DNA from: Paracoccaceae bacterium
Lineage (GTDB): Bacteria > Pseudomonadota > Alphaproteobacteria > Rhodobacterales > Rhodobacteraceae
Length of the DNA stretch: 64,000 nucleotides
NCBI GenBank assembly: GCA_021775315.1
Contig: JAJFIC010000066.1
Span: forward strand, 20,831 to 84,830
Direction: 5' to 3'
Shown here: positions 45,277 to 56,409 of the stretch, one piece after another
Layout: each line of letters starts with the position of its first letter
Numbering within the stretch: the first letter of the stretch is position 1
Translations under genes and position numbers: made by a program
The notes under the pieces: model-generated
Databases searched by the model: none
Told to the model about the DNA's origin: nothing
What the model saw: only the letters and a program-made list of their open reading frames with translations

Positions 45277-46461
45277 TCAATAGCGGATAACTTCGACCAT
45301 ATCGCCGATTGATCTGGCCGGGTCGTTTGCGGCGCGCACCAACAGCGCATTGGCCTTGGACAGCACGGATAACAGGGCGGAATCCTGACGGTCATGCGGA
45401 TGCACCGTCAACTGGCTATATTCGATGCCAAGGCGCGCCCGCATGTAATGTTCACGTCCGCCATTCGGGCCAAGATCAGACGCCAATCGCGCCAGTTCCC
45501 GTGGCAGCGGATGGCCGCCAAGACCGAGCATGACATTGAGCGCTGGCCGTAAAAAGATATGACCGCAAACCATTGAAGACACAGGATTACCTGGAAGTCC
45601 GATCATTGGCGTGTCGCGCAAAAGGCCGGCCATCAGCGGCTTACCGGGGCGCATGGCGACCTTGTAGAATTCCGTTTCCAGCCCGAGGTCCCGGGCGACG
45701 TCCTGCACGATATCATGGTCGCCGACCGACACGCCGCCAATTGTGACGATCAGGTCAGCACCTTTGCACATCTTAAGCGCCAGCGCCAGCGACGCGGCAT
45801 TATCGCGCGCAATCGGCAGCATACGGGTTTCGGCACCGGTGGCCTCTAACAGCGCGGCAAGGCCGAAATTGTTCGACGCGATGATCTGGTCCGGGCCGGG
45901 AACCTCGCCCGGCATCACCAATTCGTCGCCCGTTGCCACCAGCGCCACAATTGGACGGCGGCGAACGGGGATTTCCGCGATGTTCATTGAGGCAAGCAAA
46001 GCCACGTCCGCTGGGGTGAGCAATCGGGGCGCCTGCATGGTCTCACCAATGCTGAAATCATCCCCGGCAGGGCGGATATAGCGTGAGTTATCAAAGATTT
46101 GCCCAAGTGTGATCACATTTTCAACGCGGGATACATCCTCTTGAATAATCACTCGATCAGCCCCTTTTGGCACGGGTGCGCCGGTGAATATCCGCACAGC
46201 CTGACCTGCACCAACCGTGCCGTCAAACCCAAGCCCAGCAGCAGACTCGCCGATGACCGCAAATTCCGCACCGGGGGCGACGTCGTTTTCCATGACGGCG
46301 TAACCGTCCATTGAAGACGCGGCAAAGGGTGGCTGGTTGCGGGTTGCGGCCACATCTGTGGCCAGAATTCGCCCGGCGGCACGGCGCAGTGGCACGTATT
46401 CTATGGGCAAAGGCGCGAATAACGCGGTTATTTTGGCCAGGGCTTCATCAACAGTGATCAT
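45277..46461 (-). CDS. moeA: Molybdopterin molybdenumtransferase MoeA
   Basis: 394 residues. ASSMDGYAV, the GDELVMPGE and [10 protein letters not shown] blocks and a C-terminal MoeA domain IV are present. Inserts molybdate into adenylated molybdopterin, the last step before use by enzymes such as the molybdoenzyme encoded at 9.4 kb. Start overlaps the moaC stop by ATGA. Confidence 0.95.
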   Translation of the reverse strand: MITVDEALAKITALFAPLPIEYVPLRRAAGRILATDVAATRNQPPFAASSMDGYAVMENDVAPGAEFAVIGESAAGLGFDGTVGAGQAVRIFTGAPVPKGADRVIIQEDVSRVENVITLGQIFDNSRYIRPAGDDFSIGETMQAPRLLTPADVALLASMNIAEIPVRRRPIVALVATGDELVMPGEVPGPDQIIASNNFGLAALLEATGAETRMLPIARDNAASLALALKMCKGADLIVTIGGVSVGDHDIVQDVARDLGLETEFYKVAMRPGKPLMAGLLRDTPMIGLPGNPVSSMVCGHIFLRPALNVMLGLGGHPLPRELARLASDLGPNGGREHYMRARLGIEYSQLTVHPHDRQDSALLSVLSKANALLVRAANDPARSIGDMVEVIRY

Positions 46462-46937
46462 CGCTGTGCCTCGTAACGGCCTGATTTACCACCATCTTTC
46501 AGGGTGACGCGAATATCAGTAATCTCCATCGCGCGATCAACGGCCTTGAGCATATCATAGACCGTCAGGGCGGCCACACTGACCGCCGTCAGGGCCTCCA
46601 TTTCCACGCCGGTTTGGCCGGATGTCTTGACGGTGGCTGTGATCACAACACTGGAATCACTGCTATCTGGCACAAGATCAAGCGTAACTTTGGTGATCGG
46701 CAAGGGATGACATAACGGGATCAGATCGGCCGTGCGCTTAGCGGCCATGATGCCAGCCAACCGCGCAACACCCAAAACGTCGCCCTTTTTGGCATTGCCT
46801 TTCTGAACAATTTCAAAGGTTTCCGGTGCCATCTTAATGCGGCCTGAGGCTGTCGCGATACGCTCGGTCACCGCCTTGTCGGACACATCAACCATATGCG
46901 CCGCCCCGGAGTCATCAAAATGTGTCAGTTCCGCCAT
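46458..46937 (-). CDS. moaC: Cyclic pyranopterin monophosphate synthase MoaC
   Basis: 159 residues. The [26 protein letters not shown] and [20 protein letters not shown] blocks define MoaC, which converts the MoaA product to cyclic pyranopterin phosphate. Start codon shares one base with the trpC stop (TAATG), and it overlaps moeA downstream: a trp/moa operon in this group. Confidence 0.96.
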   Translation of the reverse strand: MAELTHFDDSGAAHMVDVSDKAVTERIATASGRIKMAPETFEIVQKGNAKKGDVLGVARLAGIMAAKRTADLIPLCHPLPITKVTLDLVPDSSDSSVVITATVKTSGQTGVEMEALTAVSVAALTVYDMLKAVDRAMEITDIRVTLKDGGKSGRYEAQR

Positions 46938-47731
46938 TACGCTGCTCCTGCCAGTAAGTTTCGCGTTGCTGTGGCCACGTCGGCTTGGCGCATCAGGCTT
47001 TCGCCGATCAGAAAACTACGCGCGCCATATGTCGCCAGATCGGCCAGATCCGAAGGGGTGAAAATGCCGGATTCTGCGACGATCATGCGATCAACTGGCA
47101 CATCTTGCGATAAAATTCTGGTGGTATCCAGCGTGACCTCAAAGGTTTTAAGGTTGCGGTTGTTGATCCCCATCAGGGGCGATTTCAACTTGCAGGCCCG
47201 CGCCAATTCTTCGCCGTCATGCACCTCAAGCAGCACATCCATACCCCAGGACATCGCCGCGTCCTCTAACTCAGCCGCCTGCATGTCCGAAACCGATGCC
47301 AGAATGATCAGGATGCAATCGGCCCCAAGGGCGCGTGCCTCGGCAATCTGGTAAGGGTCATAGGTGAAATCTTTGCGCAAAGCGGGCAGGGAAACCGCGT
47401 CCCGTGCTGCTGTCAGATAAGCGTCATCCCCCTGAAACGACGGTGTATCTGTCAGCACACTCAGGCAAGTGGCACCACCTTCCTCATAAGCCCGGGCCAG
47501 TGCCACAGGGTCAAAATCGGCGCGAATCAAGCCTTTCGACGGGCTGGCCTTTTTAATTTCAGCGATCAAACCATAACCGTCAGTCGCAGCCCTGACCAAA
47601 GCCGCATGAAACCCGCGCGGGGCCGAGGCGCGTTTGGCGTCGGCCTCAACCTCGGCCATCGGGCGCGCGGCTTTGCGCGCGGCAACCTCGTCCAGCTTAT
47701 ATGCTTTGATGCGGTCCAGAATATTGCTCAT
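46937..47731 (-). CDS. trpC: Indole-3-glycerol phosphate synthase
   Basis: 264 residues from the ATG at 47731 ([15 protein letters not shown] start); the longer frame begins inside trpD and is rejected. TIM-barrel blocks [22 protein letters not shown] and [12 protein letters not shown] carry the catalytic Lys and Glu residues. Cyclises CdRP to indole-glycerol phosphate. Starts 13 bases after the trpD stop. Confidence 0.95.
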   Translation of the reverse strand: MSNILDRIKAYKLDEVAARKAARPMAEVEADAKRASAPRGFHAALVRAATDGYGLIAEIKKASPSKGLIRADFDPVALARAYEEGGATCLSVLTDTPSFQGDDAYLTAARDAVSLPALRKDFTYDPYQIAEARALGADCILIILASVSDMQAAELEDAAMSWGMDVLLEVHDGEELARACKLKSPLMGINNRNLKTFEVTLDTTRILSQDVPVDRMIVAESGIFTPSDLADLATYGARSFLIGESLMRQADVATATRNLLAGAA

Positions 47732-47744
47732 ACCAGAAATCCGT

Positions 47745-48764
47745 TCATGTCTTGGCCGATGTGATTTTGGCCAAAGCCTCGATCTTGTCCTTCGCCGCCC
47801 CGCTGTCGATGCTTTCGCGTGCCATTTCAACGCCTTCCACCAGCGAACCCACCTTGTCAGCCACCATCAAAGCCGCCGCGGCATTGAGCAGAACCGCATC
47901 ACGATACGCCCCCTTGGTGCCATTCAACAACTCCTGAAACGCCGCCGCGTTTTCGGCTGGCGTGCCGCCTAAAATGGCCTCAAACGGATGCACCGGCAAT
48001 CCGGCCTCTTCGGGATGCAATTCCCGATCATGCACTTTGCCATCTTCCAACGCCGCAATCCAAGTCACGCCCGCTATGGAAATCTCGTCGGTTCCGTCCG
48101 AGCCATGCACCAGCCACGCCTTTTCTGATCCGAGTTCGCGCAGCGTTTCCGCCATTGGTCGGATAACCTCGCGCGCATAGGCCCCGGTCAACTGCCGCTT
48201 GACGCCCGCCGGGTTGGTCAGGGGGCCAAGAATGTTGAAAATCGTGCGCGTGCCAAGTTCCTGACGCGACGGCATCACATGGCGCGTCGCCGGGTGATGC
48301 ATCGGGGCCATCATGAAACCGATACCGGCTGATTTGATCGCCTTTTCAACCACATCCGGGCCGACCATCACGTTCACGCCCATCTGACCCAGCGCATCCG
48401 CCGCGCCTGATTTTGAACTAAGATTGCGATTGCCGTGCTTTGCGACAACCACACCAGCCCCAGCCACAACAAACGCTGTCGCGGTTGAAATGTTCAGCGT
48501 GCCTTTGCCGTCGCCGCCGGTTCCAACAATATCCATCGCACCCTCTGGTGCCGAAACCGACAAGCATTTGGCGCGCATAACAGCCGCCGCCGCCGCATAT
48601 TCCTGAACAGTTTCACCGCGTGTACGCAACGCCATCAGCAATCCGCCGATCTGTGACGGCGTCGCCTCGCCCTCCATAATCGCGGTAAAGGCGGTTTCCG
48701 CCTCGCTGCGGGTCAAAGACCGGTCAGCGGCGGTTCCGATCAGGGATTTAATTGCGTCACTCAT
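47745..48764 (-). CDS. trpD: Anthranilate phosphoribosyltransferase
   Basis: 339 residues. PRPP/Mg site [15 protein letters not shown], the [17 protein letters not shown] loop and HHPATRH are the TrpD signatures. Its start overlaps the trpG stop by ATGA. Confidence 0.96.
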   Translation of the reverse strand: MSDAIKSLIGTAADRSLTRSEAETAFTAIMEGEATPSQIGGLLMALRTRGETVQEYAAAAAVMRAKCLSVSAPEGAMDIVGTGGDGKGTLNISTATAFVVAGAGVVVAKHGNRNLSSKSGAADALGQMGVNVMVGPDVVEKAIKSAGIGFMMAPMHHPATRHVMPSRQELGTRTIFNILGPLTNPAGVKRQLTGAYAREVIRPMAETLRELGSEKAWLVHGSDGTDEISIAGVTWIAALEDGKVHDRELHPEEAGLPVHPFEAILGGTPAENAAAFQELLNGTKGAYRDAVLLNAAAALMVADKVGSLVEGVEMARESIDSGAAKDKIEALAKITSAKT

Positions 48765-49342
48765 GCCGGTTCTTTTACCTCTTGCAGGAAATTCTTAAGG
48801 AGTGCGTGACCATGTTGGGACGCAATGCTTTCAGGATGGAACTGAACGCCGTGGATCGGTAGGGATTTGTGCTGCAACCCCATGATGGTGCCATCCTCCA
48901 GCCAACTGGTGACAGCAAGGCAATCGGGCAGGCTGTCCCGCTCAACCACCAGCGAATGATAGCGCGTCGCCTGAAACGGCGTTGGCAACCCGGCAAACAA
49001 CCCGGTGCCGGTGTTGTGCATCGCCGCCGTCTTGCCATGCACGATTTCATGGCAGCGCACAACTTTGCCACCAAAGGCCTGACCAATGGTCTGGTGGCCA
49101 AGACAAACACCGATCAGCGGAATTTCTTCTGCGGCGGCGGCCTGCGTTATCTCAAGACAGATCCCCGCCTGATCAGGGTCACACGGCCCCGGCGACAGCA
49201 ATATCGCCTTGGGGCGCAGCGCCAACGCGTCGGCAACACTTAGCTCATCATTTCGAACCACCTTTACCTTACAGGACAACTCGCCCAAATAATGCACGAG
49301 GTTCCAGGTAAAACTGTCGTAATTGTCGATCAGCAAAAGCAT
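48761..49342 (-). CDS. trpG: Anthranilate synthase glutamine amidotransferase subunit
   Basis: 193 residues from the ATG at 49342 ([18 protein letters not shown] start). Class I amidotransferase: Cys nucleophile in [21 protein letters not shown] oxyanion region, and the C-terminal His-x-Glu in QFHPES. Supplies ammonia to TrpE, encoded 1.5 kb away across an unrelated plus-strand gene. Confidence 0.95.
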   Translation of the reverse strand: MLLLIDNYDSFTWNLVHYLGELSCKVKVVRNDELSVADALALRPKAILLSPGPCDPDQAGICLEITQAAAAEEIPLIGVCLGHQTIGQAFGGKVVRCHEIVHGKTAAMHNTGTGLFAGLPTPFQATRYHSLVVERDSLPDCLAVTSWLEDGTIMGLQHKSLPIHGVQFHPESIASQHGHALLKNFLQEVKEPA

Positions 49343-49479
49343 CTTAGGGCGGCTTTCAGGGTTATGGCCGGGTTTGTGTGAACTCAGGGGGTTATCCCGG
49401 CGGGTTTTCGCGCTATAAATGCCCAGAGGCACGGCAGATGGTCAAGACCGGGCGAGCGGAATAATTGCGGAGGCAAGGC

Positions 49480-50757
49480 ATGAGTGGCGGGTTTGGCGTC
49501 GGTTTTCTGAAAGGAGCCCTGATTTCATTGATCGGGCTAAGCGCATTTTCGCTTGTGGCGCCGCTCACACCGCGTGATCCCGGCAGCAACTCGCAGGTTG
49601 ATCTGACGACGCCGAAAGGCTCAGGCTTCAATGCGGCCCGCACGGATACCAAGCCGGTGCTGCCCGATACCGATCAATCGGTGGCCAAAGAGGGTGTTCA
49701 AAAACCTGAACCCGGCAGCGTTGCAACTGGCACGCCGCTTGCCGATACAAGTTCAGCCAGCCAGCCAACAACCCAAGGCGGGGTAGAACTGCCAAGTGTT
49801 GCACCGGGAAATGACGATGTGGCGATGGTAACGTCTGGCGACGGCGACGCGCCTGCAAATGCTGTGCCAACCACGCCGCCGGCCCTTGGTGTGCCAATGC
49901 CCGCGATCGACAATCCGGTGCGTGAAATTCCGGTCAATCGGCTGCCAATCGTTGATGCGCCCGCAACATCCGTGACCGAACCACCCGTGGTCAACCCGGA
50001 TGGCTCGCAAAGCGGTGACACGACAGCGGTTGCGGTGCTGGTTCCGGTTGATCCCGATCCGCCGACACAGGCCAAAGCCCTGTTGCGCAACAAAATGGTG
50101 TTTGAAAACACCGGCGGAAAACCCCTGATGTCGGTCATTCTGATTGATGCGGGCGAACAGGGATTGGCCAAAGACGTTTTGTTAACGTTTTCCTTCCCGG
50201 TGACCTTCGCACTTGATCCCAACGCTGCAGGTGCAACAGCGGACGCCAAGATTTTCAAACAGAACGGGTTTGAAGTGCTGGCACTGGCCCCAACCGGGGT
50301 TGAAAAACTGGTGGCGGCTGAAAACGACACCGATATCGACGCGGCCCTGTCCGGCGTTTTCGCCAAACTGCCCGAGGCGGTCGGCCTGATCGACGGTGTG
50401 CTGGCGGAATTACAGCAATCCCCGGAACTGGCGGATCAGATCATCACCAGCCTGCAAACCACCGGCCACGGCCTGCTGACCTATGATATCGGGCTGAATG
50501 CAACCGATCAAAAGGCCCGCAAAAACGGTGTCTACGCCGGAACCGTGTTTCGGATACTGGACGGCGAAGGCGAAAAATCGGCCACGATCAAACGCTATCT
50601 AAACCGCGCGGTGCTTGAGGCGGGCAAAGACGGACATGTCATCGTGCTGGGTCGAACCTATCCGGAAACTGTGACGGCCTTATTTTCCTGGGCGGTCAGC
50701 GCAAAATCATCAACCGTGGCCCTAGCCCCAATTTCCGCGTCTTTGTTGGCACGATAA
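49480..50757 (+). CDS. Divergent polysaccharide deacetylase-family protein (YibQ-like)
   Basis: 425 residues from the ATG at 49480 (GGAGG RBS six bases upstream; a TTG five codons before is rejected). One membrane helix near residues 12-30, a long low-complexity Pro/Ala/Thr/Ser linker to about residue 200, then the divergent polysaccharide deacetylase (DUF610) domain with LMSVILIDAGEQGL. Catalytic metal ligands are usually degenerate in this family. Likely periplasmic, envelope-associated. It splits trpE from trpGDC, on the opposite strand. Confidence 0.8.
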   Translation: MSGGFGVGFLKGALISLIGLSAFSLVAPLTPRDPGSNSQVDLTTPKGSGFNAARTDTKPVLPDTDQSVAKEGVQKPEPGSVATGTPLADTSSASQPTTQGGVELPSVAPGNDDVAMVTSGDGDAPANAVPTTPPALGVPMPAIDNPVREIPVNRLPIVDAPATSVTEPPVVNPDGSQSGDTTAVAVLVPVDPDPPTQAKALLRNKMVFENTGGKPLMSVILIDAGEQGLAKDVLLTFSFPVTFALDPNAAGATADAKIFKQNGFEVLALAPTGVEKLVAAENDTDIDAALSGVFAKLPEAVGLIDGVLAELQQSPELADQIITSLQTTGHGLLTYDIGLNATDQKARKNGVYAGTVFRILDGEGEKSATIKRYLNRAVLEAGKDGHVIVLGRTYPETVTALFSWAVSAKSSTVALAPISASLLAR

Positions 50758-50760
50758 CAA

Positions 50761-50785
50761 AGGCGGACAACCTCCGCCTCGTTTT
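50761..50785 (+). terminator. Intrinsic terminator after the polysaccharide deacetylase-like gene
   Basis: Perfect 7-base stem AGGCGGA / TCCGCCT, loop CAACC, followed by CGTTTT; three bases after the stop codon. Confidence 0.85.
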
Positions 50786-50831
50786 CATTGTTCCTAAAAT
50801 ACTCAAACCCGCTGCCCCGACAGGGGCGGCT

Positions 50832-50857
50832 AAAAAATAGTACCCCCGCAAGGGGGT
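50832..50857 (-). terminator. Intrinsic terminator after trpE
   Basis: On the minus strand: ACCCCC, loop TTGC, GGGGGT, then ACTATTTTTT. Located 29 bases downstream of the trpE stop. Confidence 0.8.
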
Positions 50858-50885
50858 GCCGTTTGGTGACCTTCAGACCAGAAAC

Positions 50886-52400
50886 CTAGCCCTGACCGCT
50901 GAACTTCACAAACAGACCGGCGTCTTTCGCCGCTTGCCGCAAGGCTTTGGATTTGTTGACGGTTTCCTGAAATTCAGCCTCGGGATCGCTGTCAAAAACC
51001 ACGCCGCCACCGGCCTGAATATATAGCTTTTCGTCCTTGGTCACCGCTGTGCGCAGCGCAATACAGATATCCATGTCACCATTGGCCGAAAAATAGCCAA
51101 CCCCGCCGCCATAAACACCGCGCTTTTCATGCTCAAGCTCGTCAATGATCTGCATCGCGCGCACTTTCGGCGCGCCTGACACGGTGCCCGCGGGCAAACC
51201 CGCCAGCAGGGCCGACAAGGCGTCGTGATCGTTGCTAAGGTCGCCAATGACGTTGGAAACGATGTGCATCACATGCGAATACCGCTCGACCAGAAATTGC
51301 TCATTGGGGTCAACACTGCCGATTTTCGCCACCCGGCCCACATCATTGCGCCCCAGATCCAGCAGCATCAGATGTTCGGCCCGTTCTTTCGGATCGGCCA
51401 GCAGATCGGCCTCGAACGCTTTATCCTCGGCCAATGTCGCGCCGCGTGGGCGGGTGCCTGCGATCGGGCGAATTGTCACCTCGTCGCCTTGCAGACGTAC
51501 CAGAATTTCCGGGCTGGCGCCGATCACCTGAAAGCCGCCGAAATTGAAATAAAACATGTAAGGCGATGGGTTTGTGCGGCGCAAAGCGCGGTAGAGCGCA
51601 AAAGGCGGCAACGTGAAATCCTGCACCCAACGCTGCGACGGTACCACCTGAAAAATATCACCAGCCTGAATGTAGTCGCGCGCCTTTTCAACCATTGCGA
51701 AATATTCCGCCTTGGTGGTGTTTGACACCGGCTCGGCCACATCAGACAGATCGCCCAGATCGCGGGTCTCGTTTGGTGCCTGACGGTCAAGGTCGCGCAC
51801 GGCGTCCATCACCCGTTCAGCCGCCTGCGCATAGGCCGCGCGGGCCGACAGGCCACCTTCGGCCCAAGCTGGCGACACAACGGTAACTTCGCCCTTCACC
51901 CCATCCAGAACCACCACCACAGAGGGGCGCAACATGATCGCGTCCGGCAAATCCAACGGGTCCGGGTTCACATCCGGCAAATGTTCAACCAAGCGGATCA
52001 TGTCATAACCCAGATAGCCAAACAGCCCGGCGGCAATTGGTGGCAGGCCGTCCGGCAGGTCGATATGGCTGGCCTCAATCAGGCCACGCAGGGCCTCCAG
52101 CGGATCACCTGGCACGGGTTGAAACGCGTCGGGATCAAACCGGGCTTCGCGGTTCAGACGGCTGGTTGTGCCGCGACATTCCCAGATCAGATCAGGTTTC
52201 ATGCCGATCACAGAATAGCGCCCGCGCACTTCGCCGCCGGTTACGCTTTCAAGCATAAAGGCATCTTTGCGGGCTTGCGCCAGCTTCAGCATCAGCGACA
52301 CCGGCGTATCGAGATCCGCCGCTAAGCGGCTGAACACAACCTGATTGCGCCCCGCGTCAAACGCGCTGGCGAATGCGTCGAAAGAGGGTTCCAGCGCCAT
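50886..52400 (-). CDS. trpE: Anthranilate synthase component I
   Basis: 504 residues. The chorismate-binding blocks PIAGTRPRG, DLGRNDVGRVA and GAPKVRAMQIIDELE are intact; the N-terminal half carries the tryptophan-binding region. Makes anthranilate with TrpG. Starts two bases after the ppiD-like stop, so it is probably expressed from the ppiD promoter; no attenuator-type leader is visible. Confidence 0.95.
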   Translation of the reverse strand: MALEPSFDAFASAFDAGRNQVVFSRLAADLDTPVSLMLKLAQARKDAFMLESVTGGEVRGRYSVIGMKPDLIWECRGTTSRLNREARFDPDAFQPVPGDPLEALRGLIEASHIDLPDGLPPIAAGLFGYLGYDMIRLVEHLPDVNPDPLDLPDAIMLRPSVVVVLDGVKGEVTVVSPAWAEGGLSARAAYAQAAERVMDAVRDLDRQAPNETRDLGDLSDVAEPVSNTTKAEYFAMVEKARDYIQAGDIFQVVPSQRWVQDFTLPPFALYRALRRTNPSPYMFYFNFGGFQVIGASPEILVRLQGDEVTIRPIAGTRPRGATLAEDKAFEADLLADPKERAEHLMLLDLGRNDVGRVAKIGSVDPNEQFLVERYSHVMHIVSNVIGDLSNDHDALSALLAGLPAGTVSGAPKVRAMQIIDELEHEKRGVYGGGVGYFSANGDMDICIALRTAVTKDEKLYIQAGGGVVFDSDPEAEFQETVNKSKALRQAAKDAGLFVKFSGQG

Positions 52401-52401
52401 G

Positions 52402-54261
52402 TCAGGGAATTTGCGCGTGAACCGCGTTGATCAACGCCTGATTAAGCGTCACACCTGCATCATCCTGAATGGCGGCGGTGAAGGCCGCAAAAACGTCAGT
52501 CCCGATCTGGCCGGAATATTGCTGGGCGACACTGGCCAAAACCTCGACATTGTTCGCAGAAGCGCCATCAAAGCTGGTGATTTCGCTGAGTTTCGCCAAC
52601 ACAATCACGTCGCGGCCTTCGACCACGGCGATACCGTTAACCGATTGGCCGAACATGTCTGCAACCAATCCAGCCGGGGCGGTTTCAACAAAGGCGTCGC
52701 GGCTGATTTTAGCCTCATCGCGGGCCAATAGGGCCAGTTCTTCGAAGGTTTCGCCGCCTTCAAGCCGTGTCTGTAACTCAGCGGCCAGTTCCAACACGCG
52801 CTTGCGGTTTTCGGCGGCAGTCCAGTCGCTGGTGACGCGGTCGGCCACATCTGCCAGCGGAATTACGGTTGGCGGTACGATCCCATCCAGACGCAGCGCG
52901 AAAATGCCACCATCAGACAGGCTCAGCACTTCGGCAAAATCCTTTTCCGCGACGGCTAAAGCGGCGTTGCGGAAATTTTCATAGGCTGCAATGCCGTCCT
53001 CGTCGCCGCTGGAAAAGTCGAGCGCCGTCAATTCCATAGGTGTTTCGTCGGCGATTTCTTCCAGCGTTGCCCCACCCGCCAGCAAATCATCAATATTGGT
53101 GATGTTGTCATCAACCATCCGGCGGGCACGATCCGCAACGAATTCGGCGTGAAGCACGCTGCGTGCGTTTTCAAAGCTGGTGTTTTGGGCTGCCAGTACG
53201 GCGTTGACGCGGAACAAGGCCGGACCAAGCGACGATTGTATCGGCCCGACAAGGCCCGGTTCGGTCAACAGAAACACAGCCTCAGCGGCTTGGGCGGACA
53301 GGTCGGATTTGGTGACCTCGCCCATGTCGATGTCTTCCAGTTCAAGACCTCGCGTGGCCACGATGTCGCCAAAGATTTTGGTGCCTGCTGTGATCTTGTC
53401 CAACGCTTCCTGTGCTTCGGCGTCCGAGCCAAAAACCAAGCGGTCAACGATCACGCGGGCGGGTTGGTTAAACCGGTCTGATTGGCTGTCATAGGCCGTT
53501 TGCAAGGCTTCTTCACTAACCTCGATCGACGGGATCAGCATTTCCGGCGTCAGCAAAATATAGCTGATTTTGCGGATTTCCGGGGCGGTATAAGCCTCGG
53601 GATTTGCCCGGTAATGGGCGTCAATCTCAGCCGGGGTCGGGGCGCGGGTTGCCTCGCTCAGCATGGTTTCGTCAACTCTAGCCCAGCGGAAATCGCGGGT
53701 TTCACCCAGAAAATTCAAAAGCGCCAAACCGTAAGTGTCATTGGCCCGAATGCCGCTGGTGACAGAGGCTTGCAACAAAACCCGGGCCGCGTCGTTGCGG
53801 ATGGTTTCGTCATATTCGCCAGGGCTTAGATTGGCCCGCTCAAGTGCAAAATCATAAGCCGCCTTGTCAAACTTGCCCGACAGGCTTTGAAAGGCTTCCG
53901 TGGCCAGCAGGTTGTCTTTGACCCGCTGATCGCCCAATGACAGGCCGATCCGGCTGTTTTCGCCATCAATTGCGGCGGTGCCCAGAACCTGCGCCAGCAC
54001 TTGTTGATCGACGCCAAAGGTCAGGCCCTGTTGTAGCGAAATGTTTATGCCAGCCTGTTGTGAAATCGCGCGCAATTGGGTGTTCAGGGCGCGGACATAA
54101 ACATCGACCGTAACTTTTTCGTCGCCGACAGTTCCAATCGCTTGCGATCCGCCATGCCCGACCGAGCGGACGCCAAATCCTGTCAGACTGATGACAAGCA
54201 GACCCAAAAGGGCCCAGACAATGGTGTTATTCTTTTTCTTGGCGCGAAGCGGTGCAGACAT
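52402..54261 (-). CDS. PpiD/SurA-like peptidyl-prolyl cis-trans isomerase
   Basis: 619 residues. A single N-terminal membrane helix (VWALLGLLVISLTGFG), a SurA N-like domain (residues about 40-210), a PpiC-type rotamase domain (about 240-350) and a C-terminal helical/rotamase-like part. The arrangement matches PpiD, a periplasmic folding factor bound to the inner membrane near SecYEG. Located directly upstream of trpE, an order conserved in Rhodobacterales. Confidence 0.85.
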   Translation of the reverse strand: MSAPLRAKKKNNTIVWALLGLLVISLTGFGVRSVGHGGSQAIGTVGDEKVTVDVYVRALNTQLRAISQQAGINISLQQGLTFGVDQQVLAQVLGTAAIDGENSRIGLSLGDQRVKDNLLATEAFQSLSGKFDKAAYDFALERANLSPGEYDETIRNDAARVLLQASVTSGIRANDTYGLALLNFLGETRDFRWARVDETMLSEATRAPTPAEIDAHYRANPEAYTAPEIRKISYILLTPEMLIPSIEVSEEALQTAYDSQSDRFNQPARVIVDRLVFGSDAEAQEALDKITAGTKIFGDIVATRGLELEDIDMGEVTKSDLSAQAAEAVFLLTEPGLVGPIQSSLGPALFRVNAVLAAQNTSFENARSVLHAEFVADRARRMVDDNITNIDDLLAGGATLEEIADETPMELTALDFSSGDEDGIAAYENFRNAALAVAEKDFAEVLSLSDGGIFALRLDGIVPPTVIPLADVADRVTSDWTAAENRKRVLELAAELQTRLEGGETFEELALLARDEAKISRDAFVETAPAGLVADMFGQSVNGIAVVEGRDVIVLAKLSEITSFDGASANNVEVLASVAQQYSGQIGTDVFAAFTAAIQDDAGVTLNQALINAVHAQIP

Positions 54262-54385
54262 GTTGCGGGCTTTCTTTCGACGGATTTTGGCAGAGTATTA
54301 GGGCCAAGACGCCCCGGATACAAGAGAAGGGTTAAGCCCGGCAGGCCCAATTCACAAAAGGTTTTATCGGGGTGATTGGCACGGG

Positions 54386-54973
54386 TTAGTCCAAATCTGC
54401 ATCAGGGATCGACAAAAGCAGTGGATCGGTCACGGACGCGGGTAGGGCGTTTCCAAGGGTTGAGAAATCACCGCCTTCAAACATGGCTTTTCCCGTGTCG
54501 TGAATGGCCCGATGGGTCAGACGTGCCAAAGCCGCGCCAAGCGAGATACGCGCAATGCCTATGCTGGCAAATTCAGCCCGGCTTTTGCTTGTGTAAGGCC
54601 CGGCGGCCAGCGCATTTATTGGCGCGTTGGTTTCACGGCAAATGCGTTCAAGCCCGGCCTCGCAGGCGAGCCGAACGGTTTCAGCACAGATTTCCGGCGC
54701 CTCGCCAAACCCGTTTTCAAAATCACCTGACACCGGCAAAGACGTCGCAGACACCAGATCAGCAGCGTGGCTTAGCGCCTCGTCCCGGCTGAGTGTGCCC
54801 ATATCCGGGTGGCCAAGCGTAAAGGCATGCGCGCCGGACGAAGTCGCCAACGCCTGCGCGCCAAGGGCCGCCAGCATTTTGGCGCTGCCCCGATCCCAGG
54901 CATTGGCCAGAATGAACGGGTTTCCCGACTGATGCAGGGCGCGAAAGGCGGGGCCGGGGTCATGCCGGCTCAT
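54386..54973 (-). pseudogene. PEP mutase/isocitrate lyase-family gene with internal in-frame deletion
   Basis: 195 residues versus about 260-280 for the family. The N-terminus (FILANAWDRGSAKMLAALGA) and metal-binding GDFENGFG are intact, and so is the C-terminal part from about ICRETNAPINALAAG. Between them, at CEAGLERICRE, the middle of the barrel with the expected IED and LTARAD-like segments is missing, about 75-80 residues without a frameshift. The product would lack catalytic residues, so it is probably inactive although still translatable. Its start overlaps the stop of the upstream aminotransferase gene. Confidence 0.75.
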
Positions 54974-56142
54974 GCTGTCAGGCTTTGGGCAAAGGCCACA
55001 AGCCGGGTCAGGGCGGTGATGAACCTGTCGTCATCAATCGTCATGGCAACCCGGATATGCCCGGCCGCCGCCCGCCCGAAACTTTCCCCTGGCATCACCG
55101 CGATTTTTTCCGCGTCAAGCAGGGCCAGCGCAAAGTCTTCGCCGCTCAAACCCGTCGGGCGGATATCCAGCATCAGATACATCGCCCCACCCGACGGCAC
55201 CAGCCGCACAGCATTGGTTCCCTTCAGCGTCTCATAGGCCAACAAACGGCGGCGTTGAAACGGTGCGCCGACATCAGTTTCCAGCGTCTCGCCTTGATTA
55301 AGGGCAAACAAAGCCGCCTCTTGAATGAAACCGGGCACGCCGTAGGTGGTTGATGTGGACAGGTCGATCAGACGCGGCACCACGACGCGCGGCGCGACGA
55401 TCCAGCCAACGCGCGACCCTGTCATGGCGTGGCTTTTGGACATGGACCCGATCACTAACGTGCGTTCCTCCATCCCGGCGAAAGCGCGCGGGGTGCGGTG
55501 CTCGCCTTCCCAGATCTGCGTGTCGTAAACCTCGTCCGAGATCAGCCACAGATCGTTTTCGCGCGCGACATCGCAAATCAATTGCATGGTGTCTTGCGAA
55601 TAGACCACGCCGGTCGGGTTGTTGGGCGAGTTGATCAGCAGCGACCGCGCGCCTTTAGCAGACACCGCAAGTTCATCCCGCGTTGGCTGGAAATCGTTTT
55701 CGGGCCGGGTTTCAATCGGCACATCAACCGCACCTGCCGCCCTGAGCGTACCGGGATAGGTGGCGTAATAGGGATCAAGGTAAAGCGCACGATCGCCGGG
55801 ATCGAGCACCGCCATATGCGTCGCAAACAACGCCGCCTGACCGCCGGGGGTGACGATGATGTTTTCAAAAGTTGTCGCCACGCCGGTGCGCGCCTCAACC
55901 CGTTTGGCAATAGCTTCACGCAAGGGCTGCATGCCCGGAACGCTGGCGTAACCGGTGTTGCCGGTTGCGGCACTGTCATACATGGCGCGCAGAATCTGGG
56001 CATCAGTTTTGCGGTCATGCTCGCCGATCGTCAGCTCCAGAATGTCCTGTCCGGCGTTCTTCATGGCGCGGGCTTTGTAAAAAACATCCCAGCCGTCACT
56101 GCCGCCTTTGGTGATGTTGGTGATCCGGTTTGAAAGCTGCAT
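54970..56142 (-). CDS. Class I/II pyridoxal phosphate-dependent aminotransferase
   Basis: 390 residues. NSPNNPTGVVYS, ISDEVYDTQIWEG and the PLP lysine in SMSKSHAMTGSRVGW are present. Sequence style is that of arginine:pyruvate transaminase (AruH)-like and valine/alanine aminotransferases. ATGA overlap with the downstream gene makes a two-gene unit. Substrate unknown. Confidence 0.88.
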   Translation of the reverse strand: MQLSNRITNITKGGSDGWDVFYKARAMKNAGQDILELTIGEHDRKTDAQILRAMYDSAATGNTGYASVPGMQPLREAIAKRVEARTGVATTFENIIVTPGGQAALFATHMAVLDPGDRALYLDPYYATYPGTLRAAGAVDVPIETRPENDFQPTRDELAVSAKGARSLLINSPNNPTGVVYSQDTMQLICDVARENDLWLISDEVYDTQIWEGEHRTPRAFAGMEERTLVIGSMSKSHAMTGSRVGWIVAPRVVVPRLIDLSTSTTYGVPGFIQEAALFALNQGETLETDVGAPFQRRRLLAYETLKGTNAVRLVPSGGAMYLMLDIRPTGLSGEDFALALLDAEKIAVMPGESFGRAAAGHIRVAMTIDDDRFITALTRLVAFAQSLTA

Positions 56143-56409
56143 GCCGCACCTGCCTTATAAAAGAATTCCAGATCTGGACGGCATCATGATTCTGGTGCCT
56201 TTGGCAAGGGGGGCTGGGCCGTCTTGGTGGGAAAAACCTTGCAAGCAAGGGCCGTGCGCGATACATGAAATTCTATGAGAAGCTGCATCACCATTTGTGA
56301 AATTTGTATTCCCTGCTGACATCTGTCGCGGGCCCTTCTTATGTTTTCAAATCTGACATGAAGTGATAGGCCCGCGAGCGTAGCCATAAGCGTGCGAAAG
56401 TTAAGGCCA

